This document shows, in pieces, positions 34,765-43,215 of a stretch of DNA of 46,765 nucleotides (within the stretch, counting starts at the first letter, position 1; each line of letters begins with the position of its first letter). This stretch comes from a virus. Below the pieces are notes generated by a model. That model had not been told where the DNA came from. It did no database searches and saw only the letters and a program-made list of their open reading frames with translations. Where the stretch lies: the IMG/VR virus record IMGVR_UViG_3300027279_000004, positions 1 to 46,765 of that record, one strand, 5' to 3'. The position numbers and the translations under genes were made by a program.

Positions 34765-35403
34765 TTACTTAATAATTCCAGCTTTTCTGTAGGGATTTTC
34801 TGCTTTCTGAACAGGCGTAGCAGTGCTGGAGAACTGCTGAAAGCTTACTCTAAACTCAGGAGGAAACTGAGAAAGAAGTTCCTCTAGCTGAGACTGCAAA
34901 GTAACTTGCTCACCATTAGAAAGTTTAATCTGCTGAGACGGATTAGACTGGATTATGTCAAATACTTTGTTGACGATAAAAGGCGGAACACCTTTCCGAA
35001 TATACTCAGCTTTACGATTGCTAAGTTCAGCCGCATAAGCTTGAGAAGTTAAATACTCAGTTCTTGCTTCAGTCTCTTTTAGACGAGCTTCGAGCTGTGC
35101 ATTAATAGACAAAGCTTGGTTTAGCCGTTCATCAGCTTCCTTAAGTCTTGCTTGGTAAGTACTAGATAGCTCTTCCATTTGTTTCGAAAGAGCTTGAATC
35201 TGACTTAGTAATTGTTCTGTAGATACAACTTCTGAAATATCAGCAGACTGACTCATTTTTTCCTTAGCATTTTTACTAGACATCTTTTCTTTTTTAGACA
35301 TCTCCTGTTTTTTATCTTCTTCATCCATCTCTTCCATTTCAGGTTGAGACTTCATGAACTGCTTCATAGGAGATCTCATAGACTCTTTCATAGGAGCATT
35401 CAT
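34765..35403 (-). CDS. Nested scaffold protein from internal start (Nu3/Z-like)
   Basis: Within the protease gene an in-frame ATG at 35403 (residue 584) is preceded by AGGAGGA (plus 35411-35417) at 7-base spacing, a near-perfect ribosome-binding site, far better than the one for the full-length protein. The product would be 212 residues: a Met-rich start (MNAPMKESMRSPMKQFMKS), a charged segment, a long coiled coil (LLSQIQALSKQMEELSSTYQ, LSINAQLEARLKETEARTEY) and a C-terminal capsid-binding-type tail. This is the arrangement of lambda C/Nu3 and Mu I/Z, where the scaffold is made in excess from an internal start. Not proven, but the signal is specific. Confidence 0.65.
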   Translation of the reverse strand: MNAPMKESMRSPMKQFMKSQPEMEEMDEEDKKQEMSKKEKMSSKNAKEKMSQSADISEVVSTEQLLSQIQALSKQMEELSSTYQARLKEADERLNQALSINAQLEARLKETEARTEYLTSQAYAAELSNRKAEYIRKGVPPFIVNKVFDIIQSNPSQQIKLSNGEQVTLQSQLEELLSQFPPEFRVSFQQFSSTATPVQKAENPYRKAGIIK

Positions 35404-37152
35404 GGCTAACTCCTCCTGGGAAGCTTCGCTAACTGCTCCTTCGTTAAGTGTGACATTCATTTCGTTTTCCATATGTAATTTACTAGATGATAAACTTGTA
35501 GACTCGGACAAAGTATATTTAGTTACTTCATTACCAGAGATATACTCACATGTACTAAGGTTTAATACAAAAAAATCCTTTGAATCTGGGCAGTTGATAC
35601 TCAATACTTGATTGTCAGGAAGGTTAGGTAAGAAAGGTGCATTTGTTAATGAAATTGCAGTTAGAACTGTTCCCAGGTTTTTACCTGTATTTTTATCAAT
35701 GAAGTTTCTAGTTAACTCAGGACTACTAAACCTGTATTTTTTAGTTCGTATTTCCTCTACTGTTTCATCATTATTTGGTTCAACTATTGAGTAAAGTACG
35801 TTACCCTCCTGAATCAAATCTTTAACTTCACCCACAGAAGGCTCTGCATCTACACTATTTGGATACTTTGAGTGTCCATACCTACAATAAGGCGGAAATC
35901 CGAGAACATCGTTTTTGAAATTCCGTATCATGTCATCAAAATCACGTTGAGTAAACTCAACTTTCTTATAGACTGTGTGCACCCAAGAACCAAGCTTTGC
36001 AACAGGAATTTTGAGCATTGGTCGTGGTGTATTACTGAAATTTTGAGACTTATAAGCTATAAACTTAATAGGATATGTATCCATGTCAAAGCTATTAGTC
36101 TCAATTACTTTATCTAGTAGAAGACTATTAGATAACTTAAATTCCTTAGAAGCTTTTATAAAAGAATGTAAAGCTGAAGAAGATATTTCATAGATAGATT
36201 TAAAAGATTCAGGTGGATTATGAGCTAGGTAAGCCTTCATTGCGTCTAATTGCGAAGGATAACCTAGCATAACCTTGAGTTCATCTAACACCCCTGTTTC
36301 TGCTTTCTTCTCGACAACAAAGACTTTGTTAGAAACAGGACTACCTGAGTAGTAATAAAAATCTAGCTCTTCTGAATCTAAGTTATTAGAATCTTCAAAG
36401 TAGCCATAAAAATCTAAAAATGTAGTTATACCGTTCGAATCTATCCTTTTTTCTCCAGGTGAATACTCAACATATAATGCTAAACCATCCCATTCTTTAG
36501 GTTTATTTACTTGAGCTGTTATAGTTCGATCTATATAGTTAACCGTATCTGAAAGCTCTGTTTTAACTAATTTAGGCTTATTGCCTTTACCACGTGCAGG
36601 TACACCTTCCGCTTGTTTTCTTTTTACAGCATCAATTCTTTCTTGCTTTGATAAACTTTTCCACTTTTCGTAACTCATACACTTTGGATAGGAACTATCA
36701 TCTTTACTACTTTCTCTACCGCACGGGCCTATTATCTCACCAGTTTCTCCAGATACCCGTACCCAGCCTCCAGGAAAACTTTCACCAGTCTTTTTCTCTA
36801 TTCTTTTTCTGATAGACTCTGGCGGAGTTTGCTCTTCAAACCACTTTTTCAGTCCACCTGGGTGTAAACCATACTTCTCGGATACTTGTTTTATTACAAG
36901 GTCTAATTCACTACAATCACTCGACAGCTTCTCTTTTGACTTATAGATTCTTCCATCTGCTCTGGGAATTAAACCTTGTGCTTTGCATGAAGCTATTGCA
37001 GAGAAACCTTTTGGTCCACCAGGTTGTTTACACACTTCTGGTGATACACTTAGTAATTGCTCATCTAGTTCAGTCTCATCTAATATATCTACTAATTTGG
37101 CAGATAGAAGCTGCTCATATAGTTCAGGTGATATATAGAAATACCTTTCCAT
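34765..37152 (-). CDS. Prohead protease-scaffold polyprotein, Mu gpI-like protease
   Basis: A 795-residue multidomain protein. Residues 45-185 hold Cys/Lys-rich phage modules (GFSAIASCKAQGLIPRADGR; HPGGLKKWFEEQTPPE; PCGRESSKDDSSYPKCMSYE). Residues 207-335 resemble the phage inorganic-pyrophosphatase-like domain (LDSEELDFYYYSG, KVFVVEKK, LDELKVMLGYPSQLDAMKAY). Residues 383-515 are a Mu I-type prohead protease (TQRDFDDMIRNFKNDVLGFP, YGHSKYP, YRFSSPELTRNF, LTNAPFLPNL). Residues 580-720 are coiled-coil scaffold, followed by a C-terminal capsid-binding tail. The protease matures the prohead and removes the scaffold. The ATG at 37152 lacks a ribosome-binding site and sits 3 bases from a 20-bp palindrome. 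An internal start for the scaffold is listed separately. Confidence 0.85.
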   Translation of the reverse strand: MERYFYISPELYEQLLSAKLVDILDETELDEQLLSVSPEVCKQPGGPKGFSAIASCKAQGLIPRADGRIYKSKEKLSSDCSELDLVIKQVSEKYGLHPGGLKKWFEEQTPPESIRKRIEKKTGESFPGGWVRVSGETGEIIGPCGRESSKDDSSYPKCMSYEKWKSLSKQERIDAVKRKQAEGVPARGKGNKPKLVKTELSDTVNYIDRTITAQVNKPKEWDGLALYVEYSPGEKRIDSNGITTFLDFYGYFEDSNNLDSEELDFYYYSGSPVSNKVFVVEKKAETGVLDELKVMLGYPSQLDAMKAYLAHNPPESFKSIYEISSSALHSFIKASKEFKLSNSLLLDKVIETNSFDMDTYPIKFIAYKSQNFSNTPRPMLKIPVAKLGSWVHTVYKKVEFTQRDFDDMIRNFKNDVLGFPPYCRYGHSKYPNSVDAEPSVGEVKDLIQEGNVLYSIVEPNNDETVEEIRTKKYRFSSPELTRNFIDKNTGKNLGTVLTAISLTNAPFLPNLPDNQVLSINCPDSKDFFVLNLSTCEYISGNEVTKYTLSESTSLSSSKLHMENEMNVTLNEGAVSEASQEELAMNAPMKESMRSPMKQFMKSQPEMEEMDEEDKKQEMSKKEKMSSKNAKEKMSQSADISEVVSTEQLLSQIQALSKQMEELSSTYQARLKEADERLNQALSINAQLEARLKETEARTEYLTSQAYAAELSNRKAEYIRKGVPPFIVNKVFDIIQSNPSQQIKLSNGEQVTLQSQLEELLSQFPPEFRVSFQQFSSTATPVQKAENPYRKAGIIK

Positions 37153-37155
37153 TCT

Positions 37156-37175
37156 TGACTAATTTAAATCAGTCA
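37156..37175. promoter_or_regulatory. 20-bp near-perfect palindrome at protease start
   Basis: TGACTAATTTAAATCAGTCA reads as its own complement except one mismatched pair. It lies three bases ahead of the minus-strand ATG of the protease gene, where a ribosome-binding site would normally be. It could be a dimeric repressor site or an RNA hairpin that lowers initiation of the full-length protease. The role is inferred. Confidence 0.45.
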
Positions 37176-37217
37176 TGATAAATATAGTTAGAATAAAAGT
37201 GTTAAAACTAAGCTATA

Positions 37218-39068
37218 TTAATCTCGTTTTGCAAATCTACCTCCAAGCTCTTTATAACGCTTAACCATCCACATATTTGCATATACGCTGGGGTAAACTC
37301 TGAATTTGAGCTTAGCTTCTGCCTTAGCCTGTTCGTGCTTGTCTCTGTCTAGAAAGATATTCTCAGAGTAACTTTCATAATCATCAAGATCTATTTCTTT
37401 TGTAAGTTTTAGATCGTTTAAGGCCATGTTTAATTGATCTATGTAGTAATTAGTAAGTTCAATATCATCATTATTTGATAAGTCTTCACTTCCGCTATTA
37501 GACAAACCATTCTTATAGTGGGTTTTGTATATACTATTACAGTAATGAGCTAAGCTAATATCTTTTAGAGTAACAGTATTAAACTCAATAGTAGTATCAC
37601 CAATTTTTTCATCATTTGTACTCAGCTTTATATAAACTTCCGTTACTGGAGAATTATATATAGTTAACAACTCAATAGGATGGTGCCCAACCTCTTCAGC
37701 TTTATTGTATATGTCGTTTACAAACGAAATAGCTTGACTGTAATCATTGAAAGTGTACTTCCTTAGAATGAAGTCCCTATCAACAGTAGTTAAAAATACA
37801 AACCCATCTGGAAGATCAACTTCTTCTAAACTATATGATTCCGTATTAAGTACCGATAATTTGTTTTCACCTAATTCTGAATCTGATAGATAGTACTCAA
37901 CTTCATCTAAAGATTCAGTAAAACTAGATTCAGATAAATCTAATTCCAATAAACTAAGAATAATATCCCTAGATATACTCAAAGCTAAATCTAAGGTTTC
38001 TTTAGAACAGTTTGAGTATTTATCTGAGTTTACTAGTTGAGATAAGTTATTTTCTATTACTGACAACAACTCATTGAAGTCTGCATTGAAATCAGAGTAA
38101 GTTTCTTGATAATCTAAAACATTTGCATCAAAATCATCTATATTAGAATCAACATGTTCATCTGAAGTGAGTTTTCTTACAATCGGACTTTGTATTGCCA
38201 TTCCCCTTTTCAGAGGTTTTTGTACAAGATTGTAAATAAAGTTTCTTAATCTAAGTGATTTGCTTAGCTCCTGGTTAATTTCACCAGTTTCTACATCACT
38301 AGAACTAAAAAAACTATGCCTCTGTACTCTAGGCATTTCTCTTCCTAGGGATTTATACAATGCTCTTAATTTACGCTTAGCTTTATCTTTTTGTGGACCT
38401 TTATATGGATTACCTCGGTGTCCAGATGGGTGATATAGAGCACGCCAGGCAGCTCCCATTAAACGTGGGTTAGGAACACCGTTTTCTTTTACCTGCAAAT
38501 GGTAAGTAGATACTTTATTTCTATCTTCAACTACTAAGTAATCATCTGGGTTTTTAGAAGGAATAGAGTATTGCTCGTAAACAGAGTTAATACTCGCTTT
38601 TACTCTCTTTTTGCTCTCCTTCATTCGCTTAGCCTTCTCTAGTAGGCTTCTACCTTTTGCTGCTAGTTTAGCTGCTGCAGCTCGTGTAGTAGGGGCATGC
38701 TCACCCCACGCACGGGCTGCCTTGGCCAGCCTTGTTGGTCTACCTTTTTCATCTACTAAAGGACCAACAGGATTCGTATAGAACCTAACTAAAAAACTAC
38801 CTTTCCTTCTAAAGTCCTCGGCTGTTCTAGGTTTCCAAGTAACTCCTGGCTTAAGGTTAGAGCCAGTTTTTCTGTTATAGTACTCGATTCCTTCTTTAGT
38901 TAGACCTCCCCTTGGATCTCTATGTTTACCCATTTTTAGGTAAACTGATTTGGATAACTCCTGATTTGTCGAAAGTAAGTTATACCATTCTTCAAGAAAT
39001 GAGTCAAACTCACTTTCATTTAAAGATACAGCTTGATGCAGTAAGTCTACGTCAAATTCATCACTCAT
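37218..39068 (-). CDS. Multidomain head-morphogenesis protein with PCD-like domain
   Basis: A GTG at 39077 opens the frame, but ATG at 39068 (MSDEFDVDLL, 616 residues) is preferred. Domains: residues 46-125, a basic DUF6321-like phage module (GGLTKEGIEYYNRKTGSNLK, PTRLAKAARAWGE); residues 175-248, a phage head-associated module (LMGAAWRALYHPSGHRGN, PYKGP); residues 420-515, a pterin-4a-carbinolamine dehydratase-like domain (RKYTFNDYSQAISFVNDIYN, AEEVGHHPIELLTIY, LKDISLAHY); residues 575-616, a YPSVYANMWMVKRYKELGGR module. In the dehydratase-like part the third catalytic His is Asn485 (LSTND). It sits directly upstream of the protease-scaffold gene, so it probably takes part in capsid assembly. 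The dehydratase-like domain is likely non-catalytic. Confidence 0.7.
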   Translation of the reverse strand: MSDEFDVDLLHQAVSLNESEFDSFLEEWYNLLSTNQELSKSVYLKMGKHRDPRGGLTKEGIEYYNRKTGSNLKPGVTWKPRTAEDFRRKGSFLVRFYTNPVGPLVDEKGRPTRLAKAARAWGEHAPTTRAAAAKLAAKGRSLLEKAKRMKESKKRVKASINSVYEQYSIPSKNPDDYLVVEDRNKVSTYHLQVKENGVPNPRLMGAAWRALYHPSGHRGNPYKGPQKDKAKRKLRALYKSLGREMPRVQRHSFFSSSDVETGEINQELSKSLRLRNFIYNLVQKPLKRGMAIQSPIVRKLTSDEHVDSNIDDFDANVLDYQETYSDFNADFNELLSVIENNLSQLVNSDKYSNCSKETLDLALSISRDIILSLLELDLSESSFTESLDEVEYYLSDSELGENKLSVLNTESYSLEEVDLPDGFVFLTTVDRDFILRKYTFNDYSQAISFVNDIYNKAEEVGHHPIELLTIYNSPVTEVYIKLSTNDEKIGDTTIEFNTVTLKDISLAHYCNSIYKTHYKNGLSNSGSEDLSNNDDIELTNYYIDQLNMALNDLKLTKEIDLDDYESYSENIFLDRDKHEQAKAEAKLKFRVYPSVYANMWMVKRYKELGGRFAKRD

Positions 39069-39076
39069 AGAAACCA

Positions 39077-40219
39077 CTATGCATTACCTTTAATTAAACC
39101 TAAGCTAACTAGGTCTGCACGAAGTCTGTTCAGTAAAACAGCTATTCGTGCAAAGTTATTGTTTATCGTTGTTGATTCATCTCCAGCTGAGGTATCTTGC
39201 ACTCTCTCTAATGTAAGTGCACTGGTATCGCCATTAGTGTTATCTACAACTGCTCTTTGTGCGGCACTAGCTGGCTGAGGTACAGGTGCAACACCATAGA
39301 AAGCTAAGCGTTGATTAGTTGCTGTACCAATTCTAGTACCTGTTGTAGTGCCTAAAAGTATATTGAAACCATCCTGTACACTTACATTACCAGTAAGCCT
39401 AATTAAACCAGATCCATGTGGTTCAATTTGGATATCCCCATTCTGTGTTGAGAGTATCTTTTTACCATCTACATTAATATCACCACCTAAAATGATTGGT
39501 CCGTTTAGATTAATTAAACCAGACCCATGAGGTGTAAGTCTTATATTTCTGTTTGAACTCGATACTATATCAAAACCGTTTGTATCTAGTGTCCCACCAA
39601 GTTTTACATTAGCATTGAGTAGGATTTTACCTGTACCATGAGGATCTAATTCAATATCATTATTATTAGCAGTAGTAACAATTTTATTTGTGGATACGTC
39701 TAAATTGCCCCCTAATACAGTATCCGAGTCTAAAACTACTTTTCCTGTCCCACTCGGATTTAGCACTATATTTTGGTTATTGGCGGGTTCAAGTGTAATC
39801 GGATTTGAGCCGGTTGTAATTATTTTGTGAGTTTTTAAATCTAAATCTCCGCCTAATTCAACTAATGCACTTAGTAGAATTTTACCTGTACCATGTGGAT
39901 CAATATTTATATTACCGTTGTTATTGCTTGTAATTAGAAAACCATTAGTATCTAAGTCACCACCTAAAACAGTTGGCCCTGTTAGTAAAATTCTGCCTGT
40001 ACCGTGTGGTTTGAGTTCAACGTTACCGTTATTGGACGAAACGATTTTATTACCGTTTACATCTAAGTCTGCTGACAAACTTGTAAAGTTTGCTGCAGAT
40101 ACAGGTGACCAAGCTGCAGTACCATCTGCATCAACACAGGTAAGTACATGTCCTACAACGGGGTTAGAAGTTAGCTGAATTCCAGTAAAGCTAGCGGTAT
40201 TTAGAAAAGGTATTGGCAT
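39077..40219 (-). CDS. Fibre-like protein with six tandem repeats
   Basis: A 380-residue protein. Residues 48-276 consist of six repeats of about 37 residues with the pattern LGG-x-LDTNGF-x-I-x(3)-NN-x-NI-x-L-x-PHGTG-x-I-x-L (LGGDLDTNGFLITSNNNGNI; IDPHGTGKILL). The C-terminus (TINNNFARIAVLLNRLRADL then VSLGLIKG) is the usual trimerisation helix and tip of phage fibres. Such repeats fold as a beta-helix stalk. It is one of three fibre-like genes inside the head module, between portal and protease, and shares its repeat with the next gene. Head fibre, neck whisker or tail fibre are all possible; its location favours a head or neck role. Confidence 0.7.
   Translation of the reverse strand: MPIPFLNTASFTGIQLTSNPVVGHVLTCVDADGTAAWSPVSAANFTSLSADLDVNGNKIVSSNNGNVELKPHGTGRILLTGPTVLGGDLDTNGFLITSNNNGNINIDPHGTGKILLSALVELGGDLDLKTHKIITTGSNPITLEPANNQNIVLNPSGTGKVVLDSDTVLGGNLDVSTNKIVTTANNNDIELDPHGTGKILLNANVKLGGTLDTNGFDIVSSSNRNIRLTPHGSGLINLNGPIILGGDINVDGKKILSTQNGDIQIEPHGSGLIRLTGNVSVQDGFNILLGTTTGTRIGTATNQRLAFYGVAPVPQPASAAQRAVVDNTNGDTSALTLERVQDTSAGDESTTINNNFARIAVLLNRLRADLVSLGLIKGNA
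39392..40078 (-). repeat. Six ~37-codon tandem repeats in fibre gene
   Basis: Six diverged coding repeats. Each includes a PHGTG or PHGSG (once PSGTG) turn and an LGG(D/N/T) start, except the first, which begins LSADLD. Their DNA recurs in part near 41430-41530 in the next fibre gene. Repeat number could change by recombination. Confidence 0.7.
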
Positions 40220-40220
40220 A

Positions 40221-42842
40221 TTATCCCGTCACCATCACTCTGTAAATATTATTTCCAGGTGGACTGCTAAATGTGAGCGTTATGGAGTTTACTGTAGTTG
40301 CTGCTGCTTCTACAAATACTCTTCTATATACAGGTACTCGCTGAAATACATCTATAGCTACATCTCTTGTACCTAAGTTATGGTTTATAACTATACTTGT
40401 ATTTACAGTATCATTTATATCAAAAAAGAACCTTCTTAAATTAATTGTTGCTGCAGCTTGTATAATAGCACGGTATAAACCTGGCGGAGGTGGTGTACTG
40501 AAGATAATTTGAATGTCGTTTAAATTAGTGTATATAATTTCTGGATATACAATCTGAAAATTATCAGTACGCATCACTGTTACAACCAGGTTTTGCGTTT
40601 GGAATGGATGCGAAATTAAAGCTATGTTCGTACTTGTATTAATTTCACGTACTACAGTACCTAGGTTGTTTACTGTTGTAGAACTACCTGCACCAGCATA
40701 AGTGAAACTAAGCTCACCTAAACCATTTGTAGTTAATACTTGCCCTGGTAGTCCGTCTTCCCTAGGAAACGCTAAACTTTCAATTCTTATTCTCTGAAAT
40801 CGATTATTAGACCGTATGTTGATTTCACCTAATGCTTCTAGTGCTGCAGTGAAGTTTGGGTCGTCAGGATCTCCAAAACTAGGATCAACATACCTATAAG
40901 GTGTAATTTCCATACCAATTGGTGTTGCCCGCATTCTTAGGGACACACCCTGTGGAGTTTCAAATCTAAGTTCTGACTCTTCACCAAATTTTACTTTATT
41001 TACATCAAACTCCTGTAAAACTAAATCATGCCCATTTAGTTTTAAGTCACCTCCTAAAGTGGGGTTAGTATCACCAACTAACAAAAATGATGCATTACTA
41101 ATGTTACCTAATACACTGTCAATTGCATCCAGATGAGATTTTAGGTCTGAACCAGTTGGTGTATAGTTTATAGGTGTTCTATTAGCTGCTATTTGGTTAG
41201 ACGCTAGTGTACCAAAAGTTGTTTGGTTTGCACCTTGTCTAATTAGCACATCACCCGGAGAACCTGTGTTAGTAGGCCAAGTTACTGTATTAAACTTCAG
41301 TGAACCTGTACCTTTAGGTATCAGATTTATACTAATATCAGTATCAGTGCCTGTTGCTGTTAAATCAATATTATTAGCAGTATTAGTATCAATACTTAAC
41401 CTTCTATCAACAACACCAATACGTGTTCTTCCTGTACCGTGAGGGCTAATAAGTACATCGTTATTATTACTCGATGTAATAAGAAAGTTATTTGTATTTA
41501 AGTTTCCACCTAAAGTTGGGTTTAAATCTTCTATAAGGTTGGTTATCCCACCCGATACCAAAGCTACACCTATAGCTGCATCCATAGCAGCTATATGCTC
41601 CGTTAGGCTTGTACCCGTAGGCGTGTAGTTAACTGGGGTATGAGTAGAAGTAATTAGTGATGTAGTAGGTGTAGTCCAAGTGGGTTGTCCTGAGGAAACC
41701 TGAGTTAAAAACTGTACAGTTGAAGTTGTGTTTGGAGGGACGGCTACATTGTTTGTTCCGTCAAACCAAATCATTTGTCCAGCTGTTGTAGTAGGAGCTA
41801 ATGCGTTGAAGGCTGCTGTTTTTGTAGTTGCTCCTGTGCCTCCATTAGCGATAGGTAAAGCTCCACTTACAGCATTAGCTTGATTGAGTGGTAAAGGTCC
41901 CCAAACAGCTTCACTTGAAATACTACCCGCACTGAGTAATACTTGGTGTTGAATAGAAGAGCTGCGAACTCTTAAGGAATCTGAGATAGCAGTTATAGTA
42001 TTACTACCAGTTAGATTGATATCTAATGTATCCCCAGTTTTAGTTAAACCTACACCAGCATTAACTTGACCTAAACCAGAACTTTGTTCAAATACTAAAT
42101 TACTAGCACCTAATGTAATCGTCCCAGGTGTTACTAGAGTAAATCTTCGTCTGGCATTAACATTGCCTTCTTCAACATATACAACTGAACCAGAGGTTAG
42201 TTTATCACCAGTATCTGCATCAGTAGCTCTTGTTAGTATAAATGGCGTAGACGAACTACCTAATTGAGTAACTGTATAAATACCATTTTCTACTTGATTG
42301 AGTTGATCTTTTATAAGGACTCTACTACCAACAGTTAGGTCTGTAATACCGTCGATACCAAACGTATTTATCGATCCATTATTATTAGCTGTAATTGTAC
42401 CTGAACCGTTATTGTAAGTGCTCGGAGGTAGTGGTCCAGTTGTAGCAACCCTAACAGAGTTTTTAAAGTCTAAAGTCTCTCGTATAGCATCAGCATAAGC
42501 TTTATTAACAGCATCTTTGCTATCTACCGGACTTGCTAAGTTAGTTAGTCTAACATTACCAAAATCAAAGTTAGCAGTAGGTGTTGCTAACTTCTCGAAG
42601 GACAAGCGATCTGCTGGCGAGTTTGACCAAAGTGCGTTTGTTAGAGAGCCATTGGGTATATGGTTAAATGGCAACCACTGGGAACCATTATAAAAATAAG
42701 GTCTCTGTTCGCCTATATTTGCGTTATAACCGACTTGTCCTGGTACAGGTGGGGGTGTATTAGGAAACTCTACAAACGGATGCAATACCGCTCTAAGAAG
42801 GGAGTTTTGATTAAGTTCTAAGTTTGATTCGAAGCTTGGCAT
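40221..42842 (-). CDS. Large fibre protein, 873 aa, sharing the LGG/PHGTG repeat
   Basis: Residues 25-60 hold the phage motif VPGQVGYNANIGEQRPYFYN with GSQWLP, a common fibre attachment module, then LASPVDSKDAVNKAYADAI, also widespread in tail fibres. Residues 150-260 are beta-rich (VGSRVLIKDQLNQVENGIYT). At about residues 445-475 there is one copy of the LGGNLNTNNFLITSSNNN...PHGTG repeat, and a partial copy (LGGDLKLNGHDLVL) further on. The C-terminal 120 residues carry NTSIVINHNLGTRDVAIDVF, an adhesin-type tip. It lies one base from the 380-residue fibre gene and probably forms a hetero-complex with it. Confidence 0.75.
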   Translation of the reverse strand: MPSFESNLELNQNSLLRAVLHPFVEFPNTPPPVPGQVGYNANIGEQRPYFYNGSQWLPFNHIPNGSLTNALWSNSPADRLSFEKLATPTANFDFGNVRLTNLASPVDSKDAVNKAYADAIRETLDFKNSVRVATTGPLPPSTYNNGSGTITANNNGSINTFGIDGITDLTVGSRVLIKDQLNQVENGIYTVTQLGSSSTPFILTRATDADTGDKLTSGSVVYVEEGNVNARRRFTLVTPGTITLGASNLVFEQSSGLGQVNAGVGLTKTGDTLDINLTGSNTITAISDSLRVRSSSIQHQVLLSAGSISSEAVWGPLPLNQANAVSGALPIANGGTGATTKTAAFNALAPTTTAGQMIWFDGTNNVAVPPNTTSTVQFLTQVSSGQPTWTTPTTSLITSTHTPVNYTPTGTSLTEHIAAMDAAIGVALVSGGITNLIEDLNPTLGGNLNTNNFLITSSNNNDVLISPHGTGRTRIGVVDRRLSIDTNTANNIDLTATGTDTDISINLIPKGTGSLKFNTVTWPTNTGSPGDVLIRQGANQTTFGTLASNQIAANRTPINYTPTGSDLKSHLDAIDSVLGNISNASFLLVGDTNPTLGGDLKLNGHDLVLQEFDVNKVKFGEESELRFETPQGVSLRMRATPIGMEITPYRYVDPSFGDPDDPNFTAALEALGEINIRSNNRFQRIRIESLAFPREDGLPGQVLTTNGLGELSFTYAGAGSSTTVNNLGTVVREINTSTNIALISHPFQTQNLVVTVMRTDNFQIVYPEIIYTNLNDIQIIFSTPPPPGLYRAIIQAAATINLRRFFFDINDTVNTSIVINHNLGTRDVAIDVFQRVPVYRRVFVEAAATTVNSITLTFSSPPGNNIYRVMVTG

Positions 42843-42863
42843 TGTATTTCCTAAATAATCCTA

Positions 42864-43199
42864 TTAACCTACAACAGCTAAACCAGACTTAGGGCGGGTA
42901 AAACTAACCTGAGCTGTATTCAAATCAATGTGGACTACATCCCCAATAAATTCTCTGCCATCTGCTTCTAAAGTCTGTATATTAGGGTAATAACCTAAAT
43001 TATGGTTTATCACCCAAGTAGTAGAAGGAGTTGATTGTACTTTTACAAGTCTAGTCCCGCCTACTAAATTTGAAACTGATGCTTTAGATGTTTGTTGAAG
43101 ACTTGTATTTGGATCTGTCTCAACAATAACTAAGTCTGTTGGTTTTACAACAGATGCATTAGGTAACTCAGGTATAGTTGGATTTAGCTGAAAAGCCAT
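42864..43199 (-). CDS. Small fibre-tip/attachment protein, 111 aa
   Basis: The C-terminal 65 residues match a motif widespread in phage fibres: TTWVINHNLGYYPNIQTLEA then DGREFIGDVVHIDLNTAQVSF and RPKSGLAVVG. The N-terminus (LNPTIPELPNASVVKPTDLV) looks like an attachment segment. A related INHNLG motif is at the C-terminus of the next gene, so the two may cap similar fibres. The gene follows a hairpin that may end the preceding transcript. Its role as an accessory fibre or tip is inferred from motif and neighbours. Confidence 0.7.
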   Translation of the reverse strand: MAFQLNPTIPELPNASVVKPTDLVIVETDPNTSLQQTSKASVSNLVGGTRLVKVQSTPSTTWVINHNLGYYPNIQTLEADGREFIGDVVHIDLNTAQVSFTRPKSGLAVVG

Positions 43200-43215
43200 A
43201 TTAAATTAGACACAA

